Below are positions 54,415 through 63,658 of a stretch of 64,000 nucleotides of DNA, piece after piece; positions within the stretch are counted from its first letter, which is position 1; each line of letters opens with the position of its first letter. A program made the translations under genes and the position numbers. The notes under the pieces are model-generated. The model was not told where the DNA came from, made no database searches, and saw only the letters and a program-made list of their open reading frames with translations. Source of the stretch: Flavobacteriaceae bacterium PS02293 (lineage in GTDB: Bacteria > Bacteroidota > Bacteroidia > Flavobacteriales > Weeksellaceae); assembly GCA_029960045.1 (NCBI GenBank), contig JASCOV010000006.1, positions 1-64,000 on the forward strand, given 5' to 3'.

Positions 54415-55989
54415 ATGAATATCGATTTCGAAAATATAACCAGCATTCCAAAACTCGTAAAAGATTTCTTAGGAAAAAAACTGGACGGATTTCAGAATAA
54501 AGTTTTTGATTTGGAAAACTTCAAAAATCAAATTGCTGAGAAGCAAAATTCATTTTCTGATGAGAAAAGAGAAGTTCTTTTCAATACGATTTTTTCACAA
54601 AATCAAGAAGAACAATTATCTCCAAAACAATTGGAGTTTCTTTTTTCATTGAAGGAAAACAATACGTTTACGATAACAACAGGACACCAGCTCAATCTCT
54701 TTACAGGTCCGGTTTTCTTCGTTTATAAAATTTTGCAGACGATAAAAACATCCGAATTTCTAAAATCAAATTTCCCAAATCACAATTTTGTTCCCATATT
54801 TTGGATGGCAACCGAAGATCACGATTTTGAAGAAATCGATCATTTCAAAACACGCGAACATTATTACGAGATCAAAGGAAATTCCGGAGGCGATGTCGGA
54901 AATATTAAAATCGAAGACCAATATTTCATCCAGGAATTTGAAAAGGAATTCAAAGACAATCTTTACGGAACTGAGTTGATTCTTTGGATCAAAAATGCTT
55001 ACAAAAAAGGGAATTCCCACACGCAGGCGATTCGATATTTGGTAAATCAACTATTTGCTGAATATGGGTTATTGACAATTGATGGAAATTCAAAAGAGTT
55101 AAAATCACAGGTCAAAGATATTTTCAGGAAAGAATTATTATCGAACCAACTCTTCGAAACCACAAAAACTCAGAGAGAATTTCTTGAAAAAGAATATCAT
55201 AAAGTTCAGGTCAATCCGAGAGAAATCAATCTATTCTATCTTTCAGAAACCAGAAACCGGATTGAAAAAATCAATGATGAATATCAAATTCTTGATACTG
55301 ATTTGCAATTCTCAGAGGAAGAAATTTTAAATGAATTAGAAAATCATCCTGAAAAATTTAGTCCAAATGCAGTTCTTCGTCCGGCTTATCAGGAATCGGT
55401 TTTGCCGAATCTGGCATATGTTGGTGGAAATGCGGAGATTATGTATTGGATCGAACTTAAAGATCATTTCGATTCCATCAATCTTCCTTTCCCGATTCTG
55501 GTTCCAAGAAATTCAATGTTGTTCCTCGAAGAAAAAACAATTAGAAAAATTGAAAATTCAGGATTGAAAATTGAAAACTTCTTCGAAAATTTCGCAGAAG
55601 TGATGAATCAAAAAATTCTTGAAAATAATGAACTAAAATTGCTTCTCAATAGTAAAGAGAAAGAATTAATCAGTTCATTTTCAGAACTTAAAAACAAAGC
55701 TTCGGAAACAGAAAAAACATTCTTCAATCTTGTAGAAGCAGAAGAAACCCGACAACTGAAATCTTTCAATAGAATGCAGAAACGCCTTCTGAAAGCTGAA
55801 AAAATAAAGCAATCGGAAAAATTTGATCAGATGCAAAGTTTATTTCTAAAAGTTCATCCTGGCGGAAACTGGCAAGAAAGAGTTTTCAATTTCAGCGTGT
55901 TCTACGCAGATTTTGGTAAGCAATGGATTGATGATTGCTATCAAAAAATGAATGTTGAAAAATCAGAATTAATAATTTCGCCCATTTAA
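54415..55989 (+). CDS. bshC: Bacillithiol biosynthesis cysteine-adding enzyme BshC
   Basis: 524 residues from ATG at 54415; the frame is open 30 codons further up, but that part falls in the hairpin repeat. FTITTGHQLNLFTGPVFFVYKIL near 84 and VPIFWMATEDHDFEEI near 127 are the BshC nucleotide and substrate motifs; PNLAYVGGNAEIMYWIELKDHF near 326 is also family-typical; a coiled coil lies near 420-480. Adds Cys to glucosaminyl-malate to finish bacillithiol. bshA and bshB are not in the window. Confidence 0.94.
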   Translation: MNIDFENITSIPKLVKDFLGKKLDGFQNKVFDLENFKNQIAEKQNSFSDEKREVLFNTIFSQNQEEQLSPKQLEFLFSLKENNTFTITTGHQLNLFTGPVFFVYKILQTIKTSEFLKSNFPNHNFVPIFWMATEDHDFEEIDHFKTREHYYEIKGNSGGDVGNIKIEDQYFIQEFEKEFKDNLYGTELILWIKNAYKKGNSHTQAIRYLVNQLFAEYGLLTIDGNSKELKSQVKDIFRKELLSNQLFETTKTQREFLEKEYHKVQVNPREINLFYLSETRNRIEKINDEYQILDTDLQFSEEEILNELENHPEKFSPNAVLRPAYQESVLPNLAYVGGNAEIMYWIELKDHFDSINLPFPILVPRNSMLFLEEKTIRKIENSGLKIENFFENFAEVMNQKILENNELKLLLNSKEKELISSFSELKNKASETEKTFFNLVEAEETRQLKSFNRMQKRLLKAEKIKQSEKFDQMQSLFLKVHPGGNWQERVFNFSVFYADFGKQWIDDCYQKMNVEKSELIISPI

Positions 55990-56026
55990 TCTGAAAGCAT
56001 TATTTTTGTATCATTATTAAAAAAGA

Positions 56027-58042
56027 ATGATAAAGAAAATTTTCATTTTATCCGCAGTTACTGCCTTTTTAGGTTTGTCAGCACAGAAAACGCACACCGT
56101 TGCTCCAAAGGAAACGCCATATGGGATTTCCAAACAATACGGTTTGTCAATCGAAGAGTTGTTCCAATTGAATCCAACCAAGAAAGAGAGCGGTTTAAAA
56201 ATCGGTGATGTTTTGACGGTTTCTAAAACTGGAAGTTCAACAAAAACTGTGACTCCAAAAGAAACACCTGTGAAAACAACGCCTGTAGCTTCTGGAACAG
56301 TTTCCGGAAAAACGGGAACAATTACTTTGCAGCCAAAGCAAACCATTTACGGAATCACAAAACAATACAAAATATCCGAAGCTGATCTCAGAAAACTAAA
56401 TCCTGAATTAGATTCTCATCTGAAAATAGGAGACAAGATCACTTTGCCTTTGGATAATATTCAGAAATATTCAGATTCTGCTTCTACAAATGTTGCTCAA
56501 ACAACGACTGTTGTTGAAAAAACACCTGAAGTAAAAACAGTTACCAAGACAGAAACTGTAACTTCTCAACCTGCAAAAGGTTTGTATGTAGTTCAGGAAA
56601 AAGATAATTATTACAAAATTTCCAGACAGTTCAACCTGACTCAAAAACAATTATTTGCTTTGAATCCAGGTTTGGAAACTGCTGGCCTGAAACCAGGAGA
56701 ATCAATCCGAGTTTCCGGTTCTGAATCCAGCAATGCTATCAAAGTTGAAGATAACTCTCAAAGTCATACAATTTCTGCACCTGTAACAAAAACCGTTACA
56801 ACTACGCAGACTTCTGCTCCCAATGCAACTTCTTCTGCTTCTGGGAATACATCCACTTCAGAAGATGATTATGTGACTTATACTGTTCAAAGTGGCGACA
56901 CAATGTTCAGCATTATGAACCATTTCAACGTGACTTTGGATCAGTTGATTACTCTTAATCCAAATCTTTCTGACGGTTTGAAAGCTGGAATGACTTTGAA
57001 GATCAAGAAACAGGATCCTATGTATTCCAAAAAAGCGGGTGATGTTTTGAGCGTGGTTTTGATGTTGCCTTTTGGTTTCGATGCGAACGATGCGAAGTAC
57101 AGAACAATGTCTATGGATTTCTTGACTGGAGCTAAATTGGCTGCTGAAAGAAATGCTAAAACCGGGCAAAAACTGGACATCAAAGTTGTAGATGCGGGAA
57201 ACGAAAATACTTTTAAAAACAGCCTTTCACAAATCAATCAGGATAACACCGATTTGATTGTTGGTCCGTTTTTCAAATCGAGTATCTTGGAAGTTCTTAA
57301 TTATGTAAAACAAAAAAGTATTCCCGTAGTTGCACCTTTTGCAAACTCTCCGGAGCTTTTTGATTATAATAATTTAATCATCATTGAAACTGAAAATTCT
57401 GTTTATTCTGACAGAATTGTGAAAGAAGTTGGACAAGTTTATCAGGATCAAAAAATATACATCGTTGCGGATAATTCCAAAGCGAATGCTAATGCAATAA
57501 AAGCAGGCTTAGACAAATCTTTATCTAAAGCTAATGTTGTGATTGTTAATTCATCAAATGATATTCAGTTAGAAAATAATATGATGACTGGGCAATCTGT
57601 TCCGGTAATCGCTGTTTTAGCTGATGATGATGAATCTGCAGGAAGTGCTTTTGCTTCAAAAATCATTGCTCTTGGAAAACAAACAGATGGTGTGAAAGCA
57701 TTCAGTATGTTTTACAGTCCGAGTTTTGAAAAAAATGTAGATGATCTTTCCAAAGCAAGTCTGGTTTATCTGATGGACAGAAAAATCAATTATGACGGAG
57801 ATTTCGAGAAACAAATTCTTGCAGATTATAAAGCGAAATATTGCAAAGCACCATCCAAATATGCCGTTATCGGTTTTGATGTGATGAATGATATGCTGAC
57901 AAGAGAAAACAAAAAAGGAGAAATCTTCAAACAAATTGGTAAATCACAAACTCAGCTTGCTACAAAATTCGAATTTGTAAAAGCGAAACCAAATGGTGCC
58001 TACATCAACAATGGATACAGAGTTGTTAGATTGATGCAGTAA
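56027..58042 (+). CDS. LysM-repeat protein with periplasmic substrate-binding domain
   Basis: 671 residues. Signal peptide (1-20, LSAQ). Four LysM repeats at about 22-65, 103-146, 183-228 and 283-328, each with a G-I/D/N-x-x-Y-G/K-I pattern and a closing GLKxGxxL turn, joined by Thr/Ser/Lys-rich linkers. From about 335 a type I periplasmic-binding fold (Peripla_BP_6-like) starts with VVLMLPFGF and continues to the end, as in LpoA/LppC-type regulators. Probably binds peptidoglycan in the periplasm. Small-molecule ligand unknown. Confidence 0.85.
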   Translation: MIKKIFILSAVTAFLGLSAQKTHTVAPKETPYGISKQYGLSIEELFQLNPTKKESGLKIGDVLTVSKTGSSTKTVTPKETPVKTTPVASGTVSGKTGTITLQPKQTIYGITKQYKISEADLRKLNPELDSHLKIGDKITLPLDNIQKYSDSASTNVAQTTTVVEKTPEVKTVTKTETVTSQPAKGLYVVQEKDNYYKISRQFNLTQKQLFALNPGLETAGLKPGESIRVSGSESSNAIKVEDNSQSHTISAPVTKTVTTTQTSAPNATSSASGNTSTSEDDYVTYTVQSGDTMFSIMNHFNVTLDQLITLNPNLSDGLKAGMTLKIKKQDPMYSKKAGDVLSVVLMLPFGFDANDAKYRTMSMDFLTGAKLAAERNAKTGQKLDIKVVDAGNENTFKNSLSQINQDNTDLIVGPFFKSSILEVLNYVKQKSIPVVAPFANSPELFDYNNLIIIETENSVYSDRIVKEVGQVYQDQKIYIVADNSKANANAIKAGLDKSLSKANVVIVNSSNDIQLENNMMTGQSVPVIAVLADDDESAGSAFASKIIALGKQTDGVKAFSMFYSPSFEKNVDDLSKASLVYLMDRKINYDGDFEKQILADYKAKYCKAPSKYAVIGFDVMNDMLTRENKKGEIFKQIGKSQTQLATKFEFVKAKPNGAYINNGYRVVRLMQ

Positions 58043-58069
58043 TTGATTGAAAATTAAAAAAATAAAAGT

Positions 58070-58095
58070 TATGGAATACCAAATGGTATTTCATA
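58070..58095. promoter_or_regulatory. 26-bp near-perfect palindrome upstream of fabD
   Basis: Arms of 7 bp (AATACCA with TGGTATT) around two A, extended by four more matching pairs after one mismatch. No T-tract, so not a terminator; it may be an operator about 26 bases before the fabD ATG. Confidence 0.4.
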
Positions 58096-58120
58096 TATCA
58101 AAAATTAGATATAATATTAA

Positions 58121-58996
58121 ATGAAAGCACTTGTATTTCCTGGTCAGGGTTCACAGTTTGTAGGTATGGGAAAAGAATTGTACGATTCCCGAAAAGATGT
58201 GAAAGACTTGATGGATTCTGCCAATGAGATTCTTGGTTTTGACCTAGTTTCCATAATGTTCAATGGGACAGATGAAGACCTTAAAAAAACCAGCGTTACG
58301 CAGCCTGCTATTTTTTTACATTCTGTTGCGACAGTGAAAGTTGCGAATGGATTGGGCGCAGAAATGGTTGCCGGACATTCTTTGGGAGAATTTTCCGCTT
58401 TGGTAGCAAACGGTGTTTTGTCTTTTGAAGACGGGCTCAAGTTGGTTTATGAAAGAGCTCAGGCAATGCAAATGGCTTGTGACATCAACCCGAGTTCTAT
58501 GGCAGCAATTCTTGGTTTGGAAGATTCCAAAGTTGAAGAAATCTGTGCCGGAATTGAAGGAATTGTGGTTCCTGCAAATTACAACTGTCCTGGACAATTG
58601 GTAATTTCCGGAGAAACAACTTCCGTAGAAAAAGCTTGTGAAGCTTTGAAAGCTGCTGGTGCAAAAAGAGCCTTAATCTTACCTGTGAATGGTGCTTTTC
58701 ACTCACCTTTGATGATGCCTGCTCAAGAGAGATTGGCAGCGGCAATTGAAAAAACAAACTTTAGAAAGGCAATGATTCCAGTTTATCAGAATATTACGAC
58801 AACTGCAGTTTCTGACCCGGAAGAAATTAAAAAGAATCTAATCGCACAATTGACTGGTCCTGTAAAATGGACTCAAAGTGTGCAGAATATGATAAAAGAT
58901 GGCGCAACTAATTTCATAGAAGTTGGTCCTGGAAAAACACTTCAAGGTTTGATTAAAAAAATTGATTCTGAAGTTTCTGCATCTTCAGCGATGTAG
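58121..58996 (+). CDS. fabD: Malonyl-CoA:ACP transacylase
   Basis: 291 residues. FPGQGSQFVGMGKEL at the start, the nucleophile Ser87 in VAGHSLGEFSALVA, the catalytic His in NGAFHSPLM near 193, and an ending VGPGKTLQGLIKKI. Loads malonate onto ACP for fatty-acid synthesis. Single-gene unit by spacing; the upstream palindrome may regulate it. Confidence 0.96.
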   Translation: MKALVFPGQGSQFVGMGKELYDSRKDVKDLMDSANEILGFDLVSIMFNGTDEDLKKTSVTQPAIFLHSVATVKVANGLGAEMVAGHSLGEFSALVANGVLSFEDGLKLVYERAQAMQMACDINPSSMAAILGLEDSKVEEICAGIEGIVVPANYNCPGQLVISGETTSVEKACEALKAAGAKRALILPVNGAFHSPLMMPAQERLAAAIEKTNFRKAMIPVYQNITTTAVSDPEEIKKNLIAQLTGPVKWTQSVQNMIKDGATNFIEVGPGKTLQGLIKKIDSEVSASSAM

Positions 58997-59039
58997 ATTT
59001 TGTCAGATTTTAATATTCATCAAATAAAAATTCCCATAA

Positions 59040-59942
59040 ATGAACAGGATATTTTCACCCGGAAAGCTGATGCTGACCTCAGAATATGTTGCTGTTGATG
59101 GTGCTCTTGTCCTGGCTGTTCCCACAAAGCTGGGACAAGAGTTTTTTTTTACAGAAAATGATGACGAGAAATCATTAATCCATTGGAACGCTTTTCATCA
59201 GGATCAATTGTGGCTGGAAACCATCATTGATTACAAATCTTGGACAATCCTCGAAACCAATAATCAAAATGCATCTGAATTTATTCTGAAAGTTCTGAAA
59301 AATGTTCAGGAACTTTCTACAATTAAATTCAAAACGAACAATTCTTACAATCTCAAAACTAATCTACAATTCCCATCAGATTTCGGATTAGGAAGTAGTT
59401 CTACTTTGATGAGCAATCTTGGAGAATGGGCAGAAATCAATCCATTTGTTCTTAATGAAATAAGTCTTGGCGGAAGTGGTTACGATGTTGCGGTGGCAAA
59501 GGAAAAGTCGGCCATTCTTTACAGCCGTTTTCCGGAAAGAGTTTATGATAAGGTTGCATTTGATCCATCATTTAAGGATGAATTGATCTTCATTCATCTC
59601 AATCAAAAACAAGATACGCGCGAAGGAATTTCTCATTATAAATCAAAGCCGACTTCAACGGAATTAATCAATGACTATTCTGAATTAACCAAAATGATTG
59701 TCAGAAGTCAGAATTTGGAAGAATTTTCAAAATTAATGACGCTTCATGAGCAAAAACTTTCCGATTTTCTCGGAATCCCAACCGTGAAAGAAAAATATTT
59801 CCAAAATTGTCCCAGCTTTGTCAAAAGTTTGGGCGCTTGGGGCGGAGATTTCGTTCTTACATCCAAATTTGGAGATTATGAAGCCTATTTCAAAAACCAA
59901 GGTTTCGGTAAAATATTCTCTTGGCAAGAGTTAGTTAATTGA
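59040..59942 (+). CDS. GYDIA-type GHMP kinase
   Basis: 300 residues. N-terminal FSPGKLMLTSEYVAVDGALVLAVPT matches the GHMP substrate end; the ATP loop is FPSDFGLGSSSTLMSNL near 118, and GGSGYDVAVAKEKSAI near 146 gives the Gly-Tyr-Asp-(Ile/Val)-Ala mark of this Bacteroidota subfamily. The late GAWGGDFVLTS near 267 is motif 3. Related to mevalonate and phosphomevalonate kinases; the substrate is not known. Follows fabD by about 40 bases, perhaps cotranscribed. Confidence 0.88.
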   Translation: MNRIFSPGKLMLTSEYVAVDGALVLAVPTKLGQEFFFTENDDEKSLIHWNAFHQDQLWLETIIDYKSWTILETNNQNASEFILKVLKNVQELSTIKFKTNNSYNLKTNLQFPSDFGLGSSSTLMSNLGEWAEINPFVLNEISLGGSGYDVAVAKEKSAILYSRFPERVYDKVAFDPSFKDELIFIHLNQKQDTREGISHYKSKPTSTELINDYSELTKMIVRSQNLEEFSKLMTLHEQKLSDFLGIPTVKEKYFQNCPSFVKSLGAWGGDFVLTSKFGDYEAYFKNQGFGKIFSWQELVN

Positions 59943-60018
59943 TTATTAATTGATTATGAATAATATTTATACTGATGAAAATCAGTTAATAAAAACTTTC
60001 ATAGTTCGCTGATATTTT

Positions 60019-60026
60019 TACATTTG
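60019..60026 (+). promoter_or_regulatory. Promoter -7 box of pckA
   Basis: TACATTTG matches TAnnTTTG, 33 bases before the ATG. No strong -33 element. Confidence 0.5.
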
Positions 60027-60059
60027 TCCCAACACCTTTAATCTTCAAAAAAATTAAAA

Positions 60060-61673
60060 ATGGACAAGCTAAAATTTTATCTTGAACGTCAGGGTATTTT
60101 CAATCCCAAAGAAATCTTCCACAACCCAACTTACGAAGAAATTTTCCAGGCAGAAATGGACTCTAAAAATTCCGGTTTTGCCAAAGGGGTTTTGACTAAA
60201 TCTGGCGCAGTTGCAGTAAAAACAGGAATATTCACGGGCAGATCTCCGAAAGACAGATACATCGTCAATGACAAAATTACGCAGGATACGATCTGGTGGG
60301 ACGGAACTATCAACCGCCCAACAACCGTAGAAGTTTTTGATGAACTAAAAGACATCGTAACCAAAGATCTTTCCGATGAAAGTATTTATGTAATCGATAC
60401 TTATTGTGGGTCAAATGAAGATACAAGACTTAAAGTAAGATTCATTACCAAAGTGGCTTGGCAAGCACATTTTGTGATGAATATGTTTATCCGTCCTTCT
60501 CATTATGATCTTCAGAATTACGGAGAGCCAGATTTTGTGGTCATCAATTCTTCCGAATCTGTAAATCCAAACTGGGAACAACAGGGACTTAATTCTGAGG
60601 TTTTCGTGATGTTTGATTTGACAAAAAAAATGCAAATCATTGGTGGAACCTGGTATGGAGGCGAAATGAAAAAAGGAATGTTCGCTATTATGAATTATTA
60701 TCTTCCGCTAAAAGGAATGGCGTCTATGCACTGTTCTGCAAACGTTGGCGAGAAAGGCGATGTTGCCGTTTTCTTCGGACTTTCTGGTACTGGAAAAACG
60801 ACACTTTCTGCTGATCCGAAAAGATATTTGATTGGTGACGACGAGCACGGTTGGGACAACAATGGCGTTTTCAATTACGAAGGCGGTTGTTATGCAAAAG
60901 TGATTGACCTTAGTAAAGAAAAAGAACCGGATATCTATGGCGCAATCAAAAGAGATGCGCTTTTGGAAAACGTCATTACAGATGATGAAGGCAATGTAGA
61001 TTACACGGACGGATCTATCACGGAAAATACAAGAGTTTCTTACCCGATTTATCATATTAGCAAAATAGTTTTACCTTCAAAAGCTGGTCATGCAAGCAAG
61101 ATTATTTATCTTTCTGCTGATGCGTTTGGTGTTTTGCCTCCGGTTTCTATTTTGACAGATTGCCAGGCACAATATCATTTCCTTTGTGGATATACTTCAA
61201 AATTAGCGGGAACTGAGCTTGGAATTACAGAACCAACGCCTTCTTTTTCTCCGGCTTTTGGAGAAGCATTTTTGACGCTTCATCCAACAATGTATTCCAA
61301 AACGTTGATTGGAAAAATGAAAGAACATAATGCAAAAGCTTACTTAGTAAATACAGGCTGGAACGGTACGGGCAAAAGAATTTCTCTGAAAGATACAAGA
61401 GCAATCATCGATTCAATCATTGATGGAAGTATTGATAAAGCAGAAACAGATCACGTTCCAATTATGAATCTGGAATTCCCGGTTTCTCTGCCAAACGTGT
61501 CCGAACATATTTTGGATCCGAGAGATACTTACGAGAACAATTCCGATTGGGAAAAGAAAGCAAAAGATTTGGCTGCGAGATACATCAAATATTTTGAACA
61601 ATTTGCAGATAATGATGAAGCTAAAAACCTGATTCCTTCTGGACCAGTTTTGTCTGAAGTTCATCAGCATTAA
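60060..61673 (+). CDS. pckA: Phosphoenolpyruvate carboxykinase (ATP)
   Basis: 537 residues, normal for the ATP-type enzyme. [15 protein letters not shown] near 57, [15 protein letters not shown] near 198, kinase loop [16 protein letters not shown] near 239, then [23 protein letters not shown] near 257 (metal site and signature) and [19 protein letters not shown] near 430. Catalyses oxaloacetate plus ATP to PEP in gluconeogenesis. Own promoter and terminator, so monocistronic. Confidence 0.97.
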   Translation: MDKLKFYLERQGIFNPKEIFHNPTYEEIFQAEMDSKNSGFAKGVLTKSGAVAVKTGIFTGRSPKDRYIVNDKITQDTIWWDGTINRPTTVEVFDELKDIVTKDLSDESIYVIDTYCGSNEDTRLKVRFITKVAWQAHFVMNMFIRPSHYDLQNYGEPDFVVINSSESVNPNWEQQGLNSEVFVMFDLTKKMQIIGGTWYGGEMKKGMFAIMNYYLPLKGMASMHCSANVGEKGDVAVFFGLSGTGKTTLSADPKRYLIGDDEHGWDNNGVFNYEGGCYAKVIDLSKEKEPDIYGAIKRDALLENVITDDEGNVDYTDGSITENTRVSYPIYHISKIVLPSKAGHASKIIYLSADAFGVLPPVSILTDCQAQYHFLCGYTSKLAGTELGITEPTPSFSPAFGEAFLTLHPTMYSKTLIGKMKEHNAKAYLVNTGWNGTGKRISLKDTRAIIDSIIDGSIDKAETDHVPIMNLEFPVSLPNVSEHILDPRDTYENNSDWEKKAKDLAARYIKYFEQFADNDEAKNLIPSGPVLSEVHQH

Positions 61674-61680
61674 ATTATAA

Positions 61681-61714
61681 AACAAACGCTTCCAATCTGG
61701 AAGCGTTTGTTTTA
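61681..61714. terminator. Bidirectional terminator between pckA and the convergent gene
   Basis: Perfect 14-bp stem (61681-61694 with 61698-61711) with a 3-nt loop, A-rich on the left and T-rich on the right. Confidence 0.9.
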
Positions 61715-62464
61715 TTCTAATAATTTACCATCTTGCTGCAAAATCACTTTATCATTTTGCTCGACAGTTAAAGAAATCTCAGCTGCATCTTTTTCTCCAA
61801 TAATTCCTCTGTAGATTTTATAATTGAATTCACCTTTTTTGAAAGTAATCGTATGATTTCCGCCGCTTCCGTCAAACTGCAATTCGCCATTTGAAAGAAT
61901 CAAGTCTGGTTTTGATTCTTCCGGTTTTCCGATTTTCCAAGAAGCGTAGCGGTATTTTCCATTATTCAATTCATCAATTCTGATCAGGTAATTTTTAGTT
62001 TGGATTTTATATGTTGGCGATTTAAAAACTTTTAACGTTGAATATAATTTCTTTTTATCATTATTAACCAAATTTGTCTTTTGACTGATTTCAAAATCAC
62101 TTTGGTAATTCAGAACTTTTATTTTTCCATCAGTTTCAATCCAAAGATCGCCATTATTAAGCATAATTCCACGCCAGCCAACTTCTGACCATTGATCAAT
62201 TTTAGAATTTGAAATTTCATCAATAATTTTCTGATCAAAAATCTGATTGAATCTTTTCTTAAAATCAGCTTCGTTTTTGACGTTAGGAATTGGATATTCT
62301 CTGTTTAAAGGATAATTAACAACCTTCGAAATTCCATCCACGTTTTTGGCTTTAAATAAGTTTACCAACTTTTGAATATTTTCGATCTCATTTTTATCCA
62401 AATCATTTTGAGCAAACGAAAGATTGAAAATTAAAGAAAACAGAATCAGGATTTTGTATTTCAT
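61712..62464 (-). CDS. Secreted protein of unknown function
   Basis: 250 residues from ATG at 62464; the frame is open seven codons further. Signal peptide (1-18, LSFAQ). About 20-135 looks like an NTF2-like alpha/beta region (a helix pair followed by strands with WSEVGWRGIMLNNGDLWIE), and the C-terminal ~100 residues are beta-rich (LILSNGELQFDGSGG). No catalytic residues recognised. Periplasmic or surface location by signal only. Confidence 0.7.
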   Translation of the reverse strand: MKYKILILFSLIFNLSFAQNDLDKNEIENIQKLVNLFKAKNVDGISKVVNYPLNREYPIPNVKNEADFKKRFNQIFDQKIIDEISNSKIDQWSEVGWRGIMLNNGDLWIETDGKIKVLNYQSDFEISQKTNLVNNDKKKLYSTLKVFKSPTYKIQTKNYLIRIDELNNGKYRYASWKIGKPEESKPDLILSNGELQFDGSGGNHTITFKKGEFNYKIYRGIIGEKDAAEISLTVEQNDKVILQQDGKLLE

Positions 62465-62509
62465 CGATTTAAATTTAGGCAACAATACCCAAATTACACT
62501 AAATTAAAA

Positions 62510-62538
62510 AAAGACCAATTGAAACGCTGGTCTTTATT
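62510..62538. terminator. Terminator-like hairpin
   Basis: Perfect 8-bp stem, AAAGACCA with TGGTCTTT, around a 10-nt loop, with A-rich DNA on the left and T-rich on the right. It lies between the secreted-protein gene and the small plus-strand gene, so it could end minus-strand transcription from the 62688-62867 gene. Confidence 0.6.
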
Positions 62539-62542
62539 ATTT

Positions 62543-62701
62543 ATGGAGAATAATATTTACTTAAAAGATCTTACAGAAAAAGATCTAAAAATTTATGAAA
62601 AAATAAAACCTCTTTTGAAAGGAATTAGTTATGAACAATTTCAAAATTTATTTAGAGCATTAATGGAATTTTCTAAAAATTCAGCCATTATTGGCGACTA
62701 A
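62543..62701 (+). CDS. Small protein of 52 residues
   Basis: ATG at 62543; the open frame begins eight codons earlier in the hairpin. Charged and helical, with a coding-like composition: alternating Lys/Glu and hydrophobic residues (KDLTEKDLKIYEKIKPLL) and no Cys. No family recognised. Its last 14 bases overlap the end of the convergent 62688-62867 gene. It may be real or chance. Confidence 0.45.
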   Translation: MENNIYLKDLTEKDLKIYEKIKPLLKGISYEQFQNLFRALMEFSKNSAIIGD

Positions 62702-62867
62702 TCATATTCTCGATTGTTTCAATAGCTTTGGTTATCTTAGGAATATCGTAATCTTTATTAAAAGATACATCTTCTTTGATTTCTTTGATTTCTTTTAATG
62801 CCTTATCAAGTTTTTCTGATATTTCAACTAAAGTATCAATAATTGTGTTAGTTTGTTCTTGGTTCAT
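62688..62867 (-). CDS. Small coiled-coil-like protein of 59 residues
   Basis: ATG at 62867, TAA at 62688-62690. The sequence has a heptad-like run (ISEKLDKALKEIKEIKED, about 16-33) and then IPKITKAIETIENM. Acidic/basic alternation suggests a helical oligomer. No family recognised. Convergent overlap of 14 bases with the plus-strand small gene. Confidence 0.5.
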   Translation of the reverse strand: MNQEQTNTIIDTLVEISEKLDKALKEIKEIKEDVSFNKDYDIPKITKAIETIENMISRQ

Positions 62868-62904
62868 AATATGAATTTTTAATTTTGTTGTAAAAGTATC
62901 AAAT

Positions 62905-63288
62905 TTATTTTTTCACTTCCCAATATTCCCATTCTTTTGTCCGAGGATTATAAATTTCCACACCCACAAAGTTGCCAGATTCATCATAGTAATTTCTTCT
63001 GGTATTGGAATTTTGGTTATTACCACCAGACTGTTGATTATAAGTGTCAATTCCAAGATCAAGTTTTGCAGGATCACGATATTGATAAGGTTGTTTTGTG
63101 TTTTGAGGTTGGACGGTGAAATACTCCCATTGTCGAGATAGATTGTTATAGATTTTATAGCCAATCAGATTTCCGATAGAATCGAAATATTCATAACGTT
63201 TATAAATTGAGTTATATTTTTCTACTACCGATTGAGAAAAACACAGAGTACCTAATAACAAGGATGAGAAAATAATTAGTTTTTTCAT
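62905..63288 (-). CDS. Small secreted protein with two related repeats
   Basis: 127 residues from ATG at 63288; ten further codons upstream lack a good start. Signal peptide (1-18, LCFSQ). Two copies of a ~28-residue unit, YFDSIGNLIGYKIYNN...WEYFTV near 34-60 and YYDESGNFVGVEIYNP...WEYWEV near 98-125, joined by a Gln/Asn-rich linker. The unit resembles short beta-hairpin repeats of secreted flavobacterial proteins. Function unknown; the repeat is seen directly. Confidence 0.7.
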   Translation of the reverse strand: MKKLIIFSSLLLGTLCFSQSVVEKYNSIYKRYEYFDSIGNLIGYKIYNNLSRQWEYFTVQPQNTKQPYQYRDPAKLDLGIDTYNQQSGGNNQNSNTRRNYYDESGNFVGVEIYNPRTKEWEYWEVKK

Positions 63289-63363
63289 AAGTGAAATTTT
63301 AGATTCACCCAGTCCCAAAGTGAAGGTTTATAAATGCAGAAAGCGTGGAACTAAACTTAATTT

Positions 63364-63480
63364 GCAATAGGAGGTTCTGACAAAACCATACAACACAAAC
63401 AAGATTAGCCCACGCCATAGGCATGAGCATCAAACTGTTCATTCTGTGTTGTATTTTGAAACTGTCAGATTTCCTATTAC
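63364..63480 (-). ncRNA. Structured RNA candidate (6S-like long hairpin)
   Basis: The 117 bases fold end to end into an irregular hairpin. Arms pair at AATAGGA/TCCTATT, CTGACA/TGTCAG and a 10-bp ATACAACACA/TGTGTTGTAT block; then come an internal bubble of about 10-16 nt per side and a terminal stem-loop GCTCATGCC-TAT-GGCGTGGGC. On the minus strand that terminal stem pairs fully using two G-U pairs, whereas the plus strand would have two A-C mismatches, so the minus strand is favoured. A TATCTTTG box lies at about 63547 on the minus strand. The plan resembles 6S RNA, but no sequence match could be made; a leader of the 63288 gene or a MITE are alternatives. Confidence 0.4.
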
Positions 63481-63484
63481 AGAA

Positions 63485-63509
63485 TAAAAGCTAACGCTTT
63501 CTTTTTTTC
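63485..63509 (+). terminator. Terminator-like hairpin on the plus strand
   Basis: AAAGC/GCTTT stem around TAAC, followed by a T-rich run. On the minus strand it falls inside the inferred transcript, so its role is unclear. Confidence 0.4.
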
Positions 63510-63541
63510 GATAAAATATGTGGTATTTGTCCCACACATTA

Positions 63542-63549
63542 CAAAGATA
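63542..63549 (-). promoter_or_regulatory. Promoter -7 box reading leftward
   Basis: Minus-strand TATCTTTG, a TAnnTTTG match. Transcription from here would run through the structured element and toward the gene at 63288; positions are good to about one or two bases. Confidence 0.45.
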
Positions 63550-63658
63550 TAAAAATTAGAAAAACGAAAACATACATATTAGTTATTTTAAAATAGAAGT
63601 TTTTTACACTAAATTTTAGATTGGTGTAATTTTTGACTATATTAAAAAAAAGAAACAG

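Noticed and set aside
56017..56346. Antisense open frame over the LysM gene
   Set aside because: Mirror of repetitive Thr/Lys-rich coding DNA, no independent signals.
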